The notes beneath the pieces were generated by a model. It ran no database searches. It was not told where the DNA came from and saw only the letters and a program-made list of their open reading frames with translations. From positions 1,557,611 through 1,621,610 of the forward strand of contig NC_029527.1 in the NCBI RefSeq assembly GCF_001577835.2: a stretch of 64,000 nt of DNA. Direction: 5' to 3'. This DNA comes from Coturnix japonica (lineage: Eukaryota; Chordata; Aves; Galliformes; Phasianidae). Numbering within the stretch: position 1 is the stretch's first letter; every line of letters starts with the position of its first letter. Made by a program: the position numbers and the translations under genes. This document shows, one piece after another, positions 18,001-33,000 of the stretch.

Positions 18001-21000
18001 ATCCTTATATAAAGGATATCAAAGACTACACATCCAAATTAACCATTAAGACATCAAAATAAACTTGAGGTCAGTCTGTACAGTCAGACGTGCTGTTCTC
18101 CATTACACGTGTGCTCAGTACCAACACAAACTAAATTTCACTTCCACCCCCAAGGAAGAACAGCTAAAAAAAACCGCCCTGCATTTGACAGAGGTTCCAA
18201 GAGAAATACAGAGCTGCTGATTTAAGAACATCTCTGGTTTTCCCTGTATGCTTAAGGTCCCTCCCACAGGATAAAACTCAACCCCAAGAAGACAGCACGA
18301 GTTGTACTGCATAAGCTCAGCAATCAAGCAGGCTGGCTTGGGGTGAAGGAACTGGCTGCACGGATCAGACTGCTGGCAGCTTCCCGTGGACTCACCGCTG
18401 CACAAAGCCCTCCAGCAGGCTATGCAGGACATGGCTGCGATACCTCATGAGACGCACATCCTGAGGGGTGCTGTCAATACATTGCCCGTTCAGGATGGGG
18501 CGTTCAAACATGTTGCTGAATTCCTGCCGTGAGCCCAGGAAGTCAGGTCGGACAAAGTCTACCATGCACCAGTACTCAATGAGGTTGTTCTGGAGCGGGT
18601 AGCCGGTCAGCACCACCCGCCGCCGGGAGCGGATGTTCTTCAGGGCCTGCGAGGTGCTGGCATGGCAGTTCTTGATGCGGTGCCCCTCATCACAAATAAC
18701 CACATCCGGGCCAGGGCGAGACAAAGCTTTCTCAATCCCTGAAGACAAGGAACATCAAGCATTAGTCTAAGACAAGCATGGTGAAGTTCTGGCTTTACAC
18801 AGTCACCTACTTCACAAAAGGAAAGGGAGGTGTAGCCCTGAAGACAAGAAGTGGTATTCATGGCTGGCACAGAACAAGGCTGACTCAGAAAGTAACACCA
18901 GCTCCCATTTAGCATGACAAGGTCATGACCAAACACGGCTGTCCCTTGACTACTGCTCAAATGGACTGCATTGCATTAAGTTGGGTGTCTCAGGTCATAT
19001 ACGACTGGCAAAGTTCACACAAAGACATCTCCAGGCTCAGGGTACTGTCTTCCACTCTTACTTGCAGCCACTGCAAGGAATGAGAGACTCACCCAGAGCT
19101 GAACAATGCACTGTCTCCAAAGATGCAATCCTGCCCAGCAAAGTCTGATCGTGTCAGAGATGCTAGAAGGGAGCACCCCACTCTAGACTTGTTCTGATAC
19201 TGAGAGCTGTGGCCTCAGTACTACCTACTTAATAGCCCTTGGATTACAGGCAGGAAGCAGGTGATCACAAATACATCCACCTTGACAACAGCATCCTGAC
19301 TTGCCTGGCCTGCAACGAACAAAGTAACTACTGCCAATGGCTAGGACTGACTATTATTCACACTGTTAGCTCCCAGAAATAAGCAATGTGTAGGTTGTTT
19401 CCCAGTGCTGTCAGAGCTGGTAGCCAGCTGGACAATGGGAATACACACTCTCTCCTGACAACTGGCTTCCCACCTTTCAGAAGTTCTTGCTGCCGGTCTT
19501 CTTCATCCAAGTCAATAATGACGGGGCCAGTTTGCTTCTTTGTTTTCTTCTTCCTTCCAGTGGCAAAGGACTTCTTCAGTGAAAGAAGGCGGTACATCTC
19601 ATAGCCCATCAGCAGCACACCGCCCTCCATCACCCAGTCATTCACCACCTTTGCACGTGCAGCTGTTGTCCTGCAAAACAAGCCAACAAACAAAACAAGC
19701 TGTAAGCATTCTCTCCAGTTTCAGCTTGAACCACTGGATTGAAGCCTGCTGAGGAAGAAGACTTGCTCAGTTAATTAAAGTACCTTCTAGCATCACACCA
19801 GACAGAGGAATATAAAGAAATTGCTGTGGCAGTGGTTTTTTCTGTTGGTGGTGGCATTTTATTCACTTATTCAATTTCGGGTTTTTTTTTTGTTGAAGAG
19901 GTTATCTGGTATATAGGATACAAAAAAAGGCTTTTTAGAGTGCGACAGGTAATGGGCTGAGATTGAAAAATCCTTCCAGGAACTGGGCTGCAGAAGCCAG
20001 TCATGTACAAAAGCATATCAAAGTTGAGAGCATCCTTCTAAAAGACCTGCTGAGAAGAGGGCCTCTGCAAAAGCCTATCAGGTGCTAATGCACATGGTTG
20101 TGACCTTTTATTACATTTACCCCTTTTTCTCTCCTCCAATGCCAGTGTCCTTCCATTCTCCCTTCCCTGCTACCCAGCTTAGATTGGTTCATATACAGGC
20201 ACTGTCCTCACCCAACCTCCCCAGAGCCCACAGAGACTCATCCAATAGTAAATACACAGCTGGAGCAGTAGCAGCAGCTTCAAAGCACACTGCACTCAGG
20301 AGGTGAGGACCAAAATACGTGAGTGTACGAACACAGGTATTGAGCTGAGAGTTCCCAATGATCCCTACACTGTCCTGATACATGCAAGACAAGTGCCTCA
20401 GAAAGAAGCAGAGATCCACAGGCCAAAAATAGACTCTACAGCAGGCTGTAAGTGCTATTGCTCCTTTCTGGAAAAGGATTCTTTGCATCAATTGCCAGAA
20501 TCCCTCAAGGACAACATAATTCACAGAGAGTCACAGTGTTGGGTAGAGGAATCCTTAGGTGTGTGAAAATTCTCAGGGCAAAAACCCAAACATTTTAAAT
20601 ACAGGAGACGCGTGGTACAAGGGGCACACGTCTCACAAGTCCCAGGACTCTGACAGAGCCAGCAAGGTACAGCCAGAAATAAACCACAGCATCTCTGTTC
20701 CTCCCTGCCGAATTAGCTCTTATCTTTGGCAACCGTGTTTCTGATCTCAGCATGGAAGGAAGAAAAGAAGGATGAGTAAGCAGAGTGAGGAGAAAGTAAA
20801 AGTTACAAACATTGCACAAAAGATACCGTAAATCTCTCCCAATTACCCAAATCCTCCCCTCAAAACAGCATTAAACAAGAAGAGTGGGAAGGATCTGGGA
20901 GTTGACAGCACAGAATTAGCCCAAATGTAGCAGTCTGTAACAGTAATTCTTTTAACAGTTCCTCAGGACAGTCTAATAGTTCAAAAGGGCTTTTACAGGC

Positions 21001-24000
21001 ACCTACTTGTGTTCATCATTCAGGATGTGGACTTTGAAGGTGCGAGGCTGGACCTCTTTGGAGTTATAATCAGCAGGAAGGTTTTCAGGTGCTGGGAGCC
21101 ACATGTTAAATTCTGCTAGCCAGTTTTGGAGCGTATTCACCTGAAAAAGTTAAACATGGAAGGACTGAGAACCCAGCTAAGTTGCTCAGGATTGTAACAG
21201 CAGAGATGAGAGCACAGAACATCCCTAAGCAGTGCCTGGATAGAAGCAGCAGACTAAAACATGCATACTCAGGGACACAGGGAAGAAACTGAGTAAAAGA
21301 GCAGCAAGGATATGACAGAGCATGATGTGAGATGGGAAACCAATCAATCTCTACACAAAGAGAGAAGCAGAGCAAGGAAGGTGATCATTAAGCTCTTCAC
21401 AAGGACCACTTACAGGTACAATGGCAAGAACAGTCTTGGCCTCTGTGTGCCGAAAAAGTACATCCAAGAAAGAGATGACCTGTATGGTCTTGCCCAGGCC
21501 CATGCTATGTGCTAAAATACACCCAAACCCACTGCTGGTTTTAAATCTCTCCAAGGACTCGACCAAGTTGTCATACAGGAATCGGATCCCACCAATCTAG
21601 AGAGAAAAGCAGAAAAACTGAATTGGGACTGGTTAGTTTGTTTATAAATACAATTTCATTTTGAAAAAGAGCAGGTCTGGCTGAATTTCTTGCACTTCCG
21701 AGCCTGACAGAGCCTACCTGATGAGGTTTTACTGCATGTGCAAGCTGGGGAGCCAGGAAAATGTCTTCCTCATTTGGTGGATGGTTGATGTTGACAATGA
21801 CTTGCCCCAGAGCATCTGACTGATTTAAGGCATCATTCACATGAGAGCCGCTGCTCTCTTCACTGCCATCTTCCTCCCCTTCATTGCCAGAGTCACTGCT
21901 GTCCACAATTTGGAGGGCATCATCCTCTCCCGAACTCAGCTCAATCACTTCTGTAAACAGAACAGGAGAGAATAAGGGCAAAGGTTAATGTGACGTCAGT
22001 GTTAATCACACATGGAAAAAAACTCATCTGGGAAAATAAGGCCACCATGTTTTGCAATGCTACCCTGGCCCAGTGACCTACTCTGAGCAAGCAGGAAGGA
22101 CAAAGGCCTACAGGAGGTCCCTCAGGGTAGCATATAAATACTAGGGCTTCCCTGAGTTTCCCATTGTTTCAGAGCACACTCATTTGAGATGGGCCATGCA
22201 GAATATGAGGTAGTTCCTCTATGCATTTTACATTCTCCTTCACTGAGCAAAACAAAGTGTATTTATAAAGCAGAAATAAACACAAGATTGTAAGAGTGCC
22301 TGATGGGCCAGGCTAGAAGTGTCAGTTTAGGACCCAAAGGCAAAAATTGGCCATATAATGGAAACCAACAGACCTACAAAAATGCAAAGAAATTCTCTAC
22401 TGGAACACCTGACTAGAGGAACACAGGAGGTTTGTGGCTGAATAAATGGCACTGTTGTGAGAAGACAAGGGTGAGACTGTTGGTCACTTACCATCTTTAA
22501 TGCTATTTTTTCCTTTAGTATCATCTTCACTGCCACTGCTGGTGCTGTCTAGGCAGATCACTTCCTCAGCAAGGACCTGAGGGGGGAGCTGGGTAGCCTC
22601 CGCTGCTCTGAAAATGATGTCCTCTACAAACACGACAATAAGTAATTCATAATAACGGGGAAGGAGACAAAACTGTTCAGAAACCAGACAGTATTTCCTT
22701 CCATTTTTGCTCCAATAACTTAGCCCTGGAATTTTCCATAACAGACTCTCACTGTCTAAAATACTGCTATGACTCAGCTTCCTGGGTCACAGTCGCCTTC
22801 TTTCTCACTATGCCTAAACAATAACCCATTGCTCATGGCATGCTCTTCATTGCATGCCCTGCCTGGGGCACACTGACCATACACATGCTGAAGTCTCTCC
22901 CTTCCCCCCTTTTTTCTTTCTTTCTTTCTTTTTTTTTTGTCTCAGAAATAAAAGCATTTCATTTTTCTTCATTCCAATTCTATTCTTCATCCAGCAGAGA
23001 AATACCAACTGCTGAAGGCACAAAAACCATCCTTTGTTAGTAGAGACACCGTAATAATTACATCCTACATATCATAAACAACTTTTGATGATCGAGACCA
23101 TTTGTTTGTATGTTTAAGTACTCCCATGGGGGGAGAGAGGAGAGTTCAACAGGGCAAGATAAGAACCGCTGCAATGACTCAGTAAGCAACTATATTCATC
23201 TGGGACCACAACCTATTCCTCACCAGTTAAAGTGTTTGAAGCTCCTGTTCCTCCTTTTCTTTTCTAATGCAAAACATTTTAAACTCTTGAACTTCAGAGA
23301 CATTATACATTCTCCCAAGAGGTAAAGCCAACCCCACAACTCCCAGTCCCCTGACATGCTTCCCAGTTGCACTCCTCTGCCCTCACACAGCAGTCTGAGG
23401 GCTGTGCTATAAAATCACTTCAATGATCCAGGTTAGAAGATAATGCAAGATGACATATTGCTGAACTGCATCCTGACATAGGGTTATTTTCCAGTAACTG
23501 AGGTCTCTCCCAGTGCGAGTAGAGGCTACTTTACCATTTATACTGCCTATGATTTTGCTGCTTGTTGAAACATGCAAGAAAGGATAAGGCTACAAGAACA
23601 TACGTACACCCAGTGTATTGTTCTGCTGTCCCAGTACCAGATCCAGGCATTATCAGACTACTCACAGAACAAACATGATCTGGACCAAGGACATGGCTTT
23701 TCTGTCAAGTCAGTTTGTTTACGCTCCCATAGCAGTCGGAAAGACAAGAGAGACCTGTTCCAGTGCCCTGCTTACATGCAGTTAACCGACCAAAATAGCT
23801 TCAGCACAGTTTTCTGGTACCTTCCACCATGCAGCCACATCAGCTTGCTTCAGAATTAGCTTAGAAGTTGAATGAAATGCCTATCCTTAAAACTGCTGCT
23901 TCAGGTGGCATCTCTCACTGCTTACCAGGTAGAAACTCGGGGGATACGGTTGGGATAGTGGCTGGGTAATCCTTCCTTTGCTGCTCTAGCCGCTTCCTTC

Positions 24001-27000
24001 TCTCCAACTCTTCCTGCTGGGCTGCCTTTGTCACGGCCTCTAGTTGGTCCTCACGCAATAGCTTTCTGAACACACAAGCAAAAGGAGAAACACAGCCTGG
24101 TTACACTCAGTTTCTTCCAAAAAAACCCCAAACAGCTGTCCAGCTGGCTTAACAGAGCCACCAGCTCCAAGTAGCATGTCAGCTACAGTGACTACAAACA
24201 TCACAGCCAAAAGTTACAGTCGGTGCTACAGCTCTTTCAAGACTGTGCTTCCCAACTGCAGGCAACAATACTGTTACTCAAGGGTAAGAGTTTGAAAGAA
24301 GCAAAGTAACAAAAGGAGGAAAAATCGTGAGTGGGTAAGAATACACTTAAGCTAGGTAACCAGAGACCAGCTCTACCCGAAATAATGTTATTTATTGCCA
24401 TCCAGTTTATGAATAGAAAAGGCACAAAGTAGTGCAAAGGTATATGAGGAAAAAAGGCATCAGTTCTCCCACAAAAAGTCATCATCCTGATTTTCATCTG
24501 CTTCAGTGTTTTCAGGAAGTAGGACCCCTCAGGGCTTTAACTCCACTGTTCCAAAGGCTGCTCTCAAAGCCACTTATTTTTCCAATAATTGCCATATTTC
24601 TGAAAGTCGCTTTCCCTCTTTTCAGTTCCACTCCCAGTTTCTGATTTGCAGCCCTGGAAATGAAGGTCTGAATGGCCGACTTTTGCAATCCATTCCATAA
24701 CTAGATATTCACTCTTCTGAAATACCAAATAAATCTGCACCCATATGCAGCACTCCAGACAGAAAACACGCTACTCCCACTGTTGAAATCCAAAGGCTTT
24801 GGAAATGAAAAGCCATCTGCTTTGCCAACAGTGGAAAAATGTAGCTTAGAAAGAAAAGTCCAGACTCCCTCTTTACCCAAAGGAGTCCAGAGGAGGCCAC
24901 TAAGATGATCAGAGGGCTGCAGCACCTCTCCTATGAGGAAAGGTTGAGGGAACTGGGCTTGTTTAGCTTGGAGAAGGGAAGGCTCTGGGGAGACTTCATT
25001 GTGGCCTTCCAGTACTTGAAGGGAGCATATAAACAGGAGGGGGAATGGCTGTTTATGAGGGTGGATAGCAATGGGACAAGGGGGAATGGTCTTAAACTGA
25101 GACAGGGGAGGTTTAGGTTGGATATTAGGAGGAAGTTTTTCACCCAGAGGGTGGTGATGCACTGGAACAGGTTGCCCAAGGAGGCTGTGGATGCCCCATC
25201 ATTCAAGGCCAAGGCTGGATGTGGCTCTGGGCAGCCTGGGCTGGTGGTTGGTGACCCTGCACATAGCAGGGGGGGGTTGGAGCTGGATGAGCATTGTGTG
25301 GTCCTTTGCAACCCAGGCCATTCTATCATATGATATGCTAACATATAGGACTCTACTTCTTCTTGCCCTGTTGATGCTCACCTTATGTTTCTCCGCATGT
25401 GAGACGGTTTCTGAGCCCTCTTCTTTTTGGTGTCCTCAGAGGCCAGGCTCTTGTGCTGGTTCTGCAAGAGTCGCTCTGCCCGCTCACTCTGCGATGAGGT
25501 AGTTGAAGTAGAGCGCTGCCATTCTCCATCCTCTGTGTGCTCAACATGGTCACTGCTGAACACAGCTTCCTGGGGTTGGTCTGCAGAGACAAGGAGGTAA
25601 CGACATGAGAACAGCAGTGCCAGGCTGTCACTTGGTTTTTACAAGAGGATTTTACATCAGGATTTCAGCTGTATGGGAACCCACTTGTGTCAAATTTGGA
25701 GTCCTTCCTAGCAGTGCCACCCAGAGCGTTAAGAAATTGTATGCTGAAGGCTCTGTTGCCAGTAAAAGCCATAACTAACCTACTCAGCACAGCCCTAAAG
25801 TGTCCTCACAGAAAATAGGGTAAGATTATTTCAGTCCATGCAGACCACTTGCTGACCCAAGGGCCCACTTTCTTACAGTGATCAGATGAGCTCTCATTAA
25901 GACAAGGAAAAGAAAGCAACTCAGATCTCTTCTTTGCTTCACAGTGTTTAGGTGGGACTGAAATTTCCCATGTAACTACTTTCCAAGCTAAGAGAACAGT
26001 GCTATCTGCTACAAACACTGGGCCATGGCCCATCAGGAAGCCATTCTATCACCAGACTCCATTCTCATGATTTAAATGCTACCTTCTAGCAAGTTCTTTT
26101 GAAAAAGCACAAAGTGACAACCCCCTTTCTGTTTTATAGACTACAGACTCCTTTTCCCCTGCCTTCTCCTATTTTCAGGCTTGCATTAGTGGCTGACTTC
26201 AGTCTTAAAGTGCTATGCTAAATGACACCACGTTCCATGTCATCTGGCTCTTCAACAGGCTGCCGGTGACAAAGCCTGCAGAGCACAGAGTGGAAGTGTA
26301 TTCTGTTTGAAAGCTTCCCTTGAAGTAAAGAGTTTTTGACGAGCCTTGTAGTAGCTTCTTTGAAGCATCTTGTCCCCTTGTGTCGGACAGGAATACCCTG
26401 AACCTCATCTCCCAGTCATCTTCCTTGCTCGCAGCATGTGTATGAGCTAATGACTGCACTGCAATGACACTTGGGTACAACTCTGAAGGAAAGAGGGAAA
26501 GAAGACATCAGCACAGGAAAATGCAGCAGAATAAGTAGCACTGAACCATCAAGTGTCGTCTTGTGATGCCTTGGTATCTGGAGGCACAGAGCATCCCTTC
26601 TCACAGAGCTGAGAGCTGGAGCCAAGGATGCCTCAGTACAGCACTATGGGCACCTCTACAGCCCCAGTATAACACGTCTATTTAAATTAATCTTACCATC
26701 AGTGTCACCTCTTCAAATTGAGGTGACAAGGATCTGATGCACCTCGGGCCAACTCTGCAGCTTCACTCCAGACATCCCAGCAGCCCTGCCCAGTGCCAGC
26801 AACCACCACAACAGGCCAAAACTAGCACGAGTAGCTCAGCATCTCTGGGAATGGCAGTGCCAGCAAATTCTACATGTGCTAGATAAGCAGGCAGCCACAG
26901 CTTATGCGATGAATGGATGAATGTTGCATGTGAGCACTAAAGGCAAAGGGGTTCACTGCTACCATTGCAGTAATTCTGCTGAAGCCGAGGTCTGGGAGTC

Positions 27001-30000
27001 CTGTGCTGGAAGCAAACCCAGTTTCCCCAGCTGCCCACACACATGCTCTGCTATCCTAGCTGACACTTTGGTCACATTACCTGCAACTCCTCAGCAAATC
27101 TTCCTTCGCCCTGGCTCTCCAGACCCAGACCCAAGGTTACATAACTAAATCAGAGGATTGGATGAAACAGGGCAAAGGGAAACAGGGAGACTGCACACGT
27201 GACCGCATTCTCAGGGATGAGTCATTAAAGCAGTGACTATCTGGAGACAAACACTGCCATGGTTACACTGCTGCCATCTCACCCTGCCCAGGGGACCTTG
27301 GTGAGGCAGGAGTAGCACAGAGTCCCACTATTTGGGCAGGGGAAGTGCTCCACTTCCTCCTCCAGCCCTGCCACAGCTCCCACCTGATGGGCAGCTGCAA
27401 GCAGGGTTGTTCTGTTGCTGGTTCTGTCTGCTCCTCGGGCAGATACCTGCACACAGCCAAGACTGCACCATCACAACCCACAGACCTGCTCACAGCTCTG
27501 GTTCATGCCGCAGGTTGGGGCTGCAGACTTTCCTGGCTCACTGAGTGGCAGCACCCACCTCCCCCAGCTGTACACAGAGCAGGGCACACGTCTGGCTCCT
27601 GTGCTAGCACCACTGAGAAGTCTATAAGGAACAGAGTCATGACAGCTCTGTGCATACGCTCCCTGGGTGGGATGACAGTCAGAGCTGCCCCTGAACATCG
27701 TGACTCATGATACATAACAGTAAGAGATCAGTCCCACCGCAGGGCATTTCCTATTGCACCTAAGCCTGAAGGACTCAGCTCGCCAACTGCTTCTTGCATA
27801 ATATTCTCAATGTTTATTCTCACAAACCAGCATGGCGTGCAGCCTGCAAAATATTCCCCAGCACCTCAGATTTCGCAGGGCACTAAATACTGTTATGCAA
27901 GGGTACTAAAGCATCGAGCACCTTGCTTTTTGGGGAGTAAGAGATTGCTGTAACTGACATAAGTTACACCAAGGTGTGTGAAAAACAGTGCCTCAGAGAA
28001 GCCTATCTATGCTCCCACAGATAAATCCCCACAGGTCTGGAAACAGCCAGAATCTCACAGGAAATGCCATTCAAGATCAGATCTAAGGGTCCCCACCTGA
28101 GGCTGCAGCACAGGAAGGTGCAGGAGCCACCTCAGCTCACACCACATCGAGGGAGCTGGTTGCTCTCTCCTGCCCTGCACAGAGAGCAAAGAGCAGTTAT
28201 GTTCTGTTTCCTGCAGCCTGTGGGTAATCAGAGACCAGCCAGTACTGGCTCATACTACTACAGCCAGCACTGAGCTGTCAGAGCAAGAATGGGAGGAGCA
28301 CCGAGCGATGGCACAAGGAAACCTAATTGTACAGCTCCAGCTGCAGTCACTGACACACTGAACTACAACAGAGCCAAAGGCTAAAACTGTGGCTCTGCAT
28401 AGCACTGGCACTGACGCGCTGCAAGATACTCTGGGTCAATCTGCTGCCCTCTCTGTGCTGGGCACAGGGGGTGTGGAGGCAATGGGGTTCAGCTGCAGCA
28501 CAGCAATTGTCTTGGAGATTGGTAGAGATTGTGCTGGCCTGTCCCGTATTCAGCTGAAGCAGAAGATAAATGGAGTATTTGCATTATATTCTCTGTGTAT
28601 GTTACTGGTGCAGCTGTTGTGTGGATGCCATGTAAAGAGGTGTTCCCAAAGCACACTTCACGTGGAGGCAGTGCTATAGAACACCCCAGTACACCCAGTT
28701 AGAGGCAGGACAATGATGAAACCCCTCTAAAGGAAGGTGTAGGGGAAAGCAAGGGGGAAGCCTGGGCCCTGCTTCCTGAACCCACAAGAGCCACATGAGC
28801 CCTCCCAGTGCAGCAGGGATGTGGCTCTCATGAGGCTGGGGCTCAGCCACCCCCTGCAGCCGCTATCAGAGCAGCTAATTAGGAACAAGACTTTGTCCTG
28901 CTCGAAAATAATTGCTCTCAGTCTTTAGCGGCAGCAGGATGCCCCTCCCAGCCACAACCGCTTAACAAAGCACTAATTATATAAGCACTGGCATTATATA
29001 AGCCGGCACACCTAACTACCTCCTCCCCCAATCCCCTGCAGCACCCACTGACCCCTCGCTCCTCCCCAGCCATGCAGGGCCAGCACCCAGCACCAGCATG
29101 GGGTATGACTGTGCTGGGGGACATCAGGGCTCCCCTTGCCTTACCATGGCTGAGGTCATGGGGAGATGCAGGCTCGGTCCCACCACCTCACCCTGGCTGT
29201 CAGTGGTTGTTGTCCTGCTAAGTCACAGGCACACAATGCTGCAGGATATGAGTGCAGCATTCTGCCCAGCCCTGGAGCTGGAAGGTGTTCTCTGGGTTAC
29301 ATGCATCAGCTCCAGCATCTTCAATTCCCATTGCTGCCTGAGTTAGGGCTAACCACCCCACTGCTATCACTCGTGTGTGTCACTAACCAGACACGGGCTG
29401 TCACATAGGCATGGCAGTCGGTGCTGTTACAAGTCTGAGTAGTACATTTTCCACTTCTGTAAAGGAAATATGCCTGTAAAGCGATAGTGCTGCAGATTTG
29501 GGACTGTGAAACATAAAGCCTGCAGGTCAGGGGCTGCCCTGGGCTCCAGGTAAACCCTGGTAGAGGAAACACAGAAGGAGCCCGACCAGGAGAGCACACA
29601 GCAGCCAAACCCACCTCCAAGCTCCTCTAGGAAGGAAGTGAGCCCCAGCCAATGGAAAAGTTTAACAGATAAGGCAGTACTGCCCTACTGCTTCTTTCGT
29701 CAGTGGCCCTTTGGTGTATCGGTTACCAGGAGGTTATGCTGCACAGTAAAACTTTCTGAGCCTGAAAGAATCCACAGGCAGCAAAAGTGAAGAGCAGGAG
29801 AAAGGAAGGAAGAAGCAACCCCAAAACCTAAGGGAGAGCAAGCAGCCCAGAGCACTGCGAGGCAGGCTGGAACCTCCGGCAGCCAACTCTGGTGACAGAC
29901 GATATATCTTCTAACCTGAGGATTATGCAAGCAGAACCAGGCCCTGTACCAGCCGTGGCCGGGTTACATAAAGCCCCAGGAGCACTTACACAACGCCAGT

Positions 30001-33000
30001 AGGGCACAGGTAGCAGCCCCAGCAGGGATGCAGAGCTCCAGGGGACGTTTCCATAGCACTGGAGGGCACTGCCCCACATCTCTCCTCCACACACAGCCCA
30101 AGACTCTTCTCCCAGGAGAAATCCTCCCTCCTACCTACACATGCCCCTCCTTGTGAGCCCTCCCTGCTCTCTCAGCAGAGGGGCAGGGAAACAAAGCCAG
30201 GAAACGCACCCACAGCGCAGCGGTGCACCAGGGATGGGCTGCATTTGTCCTTTACGCAGGGGATGAGTTACATAAACCTACCGCGCGGCAGCCGGGAAGT
30301 GTCTCCAGAGCTGGAAAGTGTTCAGCAAACTGCGTGCAGGAGGGGCTGGGCCTCCCCGCCCTGGTTAGCCCAGTTAACTAGTAACCCGGGATAGAGCTTT
30401 GCCAGCCACATTCAGACAAAAATAAGCAAAGGCATCCAAACCACGAGGAAGCAGATTTCACCCTTAGACCTTGTTTTCATAACAGTTCCAAACTTTGAAA
30501 AAGAACAGTGATTGGTGGGTTTTTTGCCCCCCTCCCCCCTCATTAAGGTGGATAAACACTCATTTTGATAGCAAAGCTGATTTCCGCCCCCCAGCACACA
30601 CACAGAGACTCAGAAAATAGATGCAGACGGGGGCTCAGTGTGTTCCCAGCGCAGCGGGGCCGGTCGGCTGCTGCCGTTCCTCTTCTTAGGCACAAATTTC
30701 TGGGACTAAGAAAAGAGGACGAGCGAGGGAGCAGGCACTCGGCATTATGCAATGATTACATAAGCATTAGTTTACACTAGGTAGCTGGGAGTCGTGGCGT
30801 TAGCTTTGTGCCAGGGTACCCTCAGAAACAATACCGAGGCGATTACTGCTGCCACACGCCACTGAGGCCACCAAGACAGCAAACAGCACCAGCTCAACTT
30901 CCATCTCTGCCCCCAGCCCTCATTAGAACTTCATTCAGCACTTGGTCAAAGCGAGGTGGCGAGAGGGCTTCTGCTGCTAACTCAAAGGAGGTACATGAGA
31001 AATAACCCTGGCACAAAGCATCACCCCTTGGTACCCGTGTGCTTCTCTTTCCCTCCTGAAATGTGTTTTCACGCTTGAAAAGCAGAAGTCGTGGTTTTGG
31101 TTTGGTATTTTACAAGCTGTAAGAGAAGTTCAGCTGCGATGCCCTTTTCTGCTCCGCTTCCTAAAGTCGTTTGGGAGGAATTTTTACGGGCTTTGTTTAA
31201 TGAGGGAGGCATTGCTTGGGAGAAAAATGCAAATGGTTGAGTTTGAGCCTGTGTGCCACCGCATTCCTCTGGCACCTCTCCCACCCAGAGCAGCCAGAGC
31301 AGTGACCGAGCGCTGGAGAAAGCTAATCAGAGCAGGATGAAACAGCATCACTCAAAGAACGAGCTGTTTCTGGCTCTTCCTTTCAGAAATGCCAGCACTG
31401 CTTTGTGTGCTGCTACAGCGGTCTGACCGTGAGCTGCCAACTTGTTTGGGGCACTCACAGCATCACAAGGACACCCCTATCCAAAGCATGCAAGAGCTCC
31501 TTACAGACTTGAGATGGCAAGCGCCAGTTCTGCCCTGGGGCTGCTCACTTTACAGCCACCCCTCTGGTCAGAAAGGAGGATGTGGGTCTGCATGGAGGGG
31601 ATAGGGCTCTTCTTAAGTGAGAGCCACCAGCCATTCCCCATCAGCTACAGTGCTCCCTCAAACAGAGATGCTTTCCCACCAGCAGCACACACTGTAATCC
31701 TCCTCACCCCGGACATTATAACTTGACGAGCGCAATGATGCACAAGGAAGGCACGACTGCTCTCCTGTGTCTGCACCAATGACCCAAAATATCCCTCCAC
31801 CCCCTATAAAATCTGGAGGGCCTCTAACCTTGTGTTCTCCCCCCACTCATATGACCTACAGTCTCACTTCCAAAAGCATCCTCGCCCCCCCACGCCCTTC
31901 TTCTCTTTATACACCTATTATCCAGACTGTGTTACATAAGCCACTTGTTTCACCCAGATTCTTCATTTATCCAAACTCACTTTGCAGTGTAATTCCTTTC
32001 TCTTCTCACCTGACACTGCCAGAACTGGCCTCCTTGTCCTGCCACCAGCACCAGAGAGATGAGAAAGCAGGGAAAGATGCATTCTTTGCAAGGATCCACA
32101 CCTCTCCACTAATGGACAACAAACACTGCATGGCTTCTTTCCATAACAACTCCTCTTGAAGACCACAGTTGTACAACAAATGGGGCTGGGACTCCTGGGG
32201 ACCACTGAGCAGCCCTCTTAGAGCTTGGGAGGTATCTCCCCGGGAACAAAGTGGCTTCTGCAAGGACCTGAGCTCACAGTAACACATTACATACATTACA
32301 CATTTAGAAAGTTCTTCAAATCCCAGGTTTTTTCTTCTGACACACAGCAACCAACCCAAGAGGCAGCCATCCCCAAACTGTGCACTGCTGTGGTCTTACC
32401 AGCATGTTCCAATGGATGGAAGGAGGAAAAAGGAGCCAAGCAGCCCTTAGCCCACTGGCACCAAGGAGGTGATGTGGGGTGGGCAGACCAGCTCTGCCCA
32501 GCAAGGCACCAGGCACTTCATGGGGGCTCTTAGAGTTCCAATCAAGCGAGCTGCTGGGGAAAGGACTCATGGAGTTGAAGGGGTGGGGGAGACTACACTG
32601 ATATAAAACAATGCTGATTATCAACAACTGCCTCCTCTTTCACTAAGTGCTGCTTTTGCAGGGCTATGATACAACAGCAGGAACAAGAACAGTCCAGACC
32701 CAGCACATCACATCACTTCAGTCTTCAGAATTAGAAGCACAAGGAAAAAGTTTCCTTCTCATACCCTCTCCAGCAAAGCAACAAGCACTGCAAGGCTCTG
32801 AAAATTCAACTGTTTCCAATGCTGTCTGAGAGTTAGGAAACTGCAGCTCCCGGCACACAGAGAGGGTGCTCTGCAGGAAAGCAGGATGGCAAGGAAAGCA
32901 GAAGGAAACCAAACCCCTGGGTCCTACCTGGGAACTGCTGCGACTCATCCAGGAGCAACATGCTGCCCGGTGTGCTGACTGCTGTCCGCAGCTATTCTGG

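Noticed and set aside
18880-18960. GACTCAGAAAGTAACACCAGC, possible second mariner end
   Set aside because: Similarity to the remembered consensus is weak and not sustained.
24905-25333. 142-codon open frame that looks like a gene
   Set aside because: It is the CR1 3' region, which often stays open by chance and recurs in the other copies of this window.
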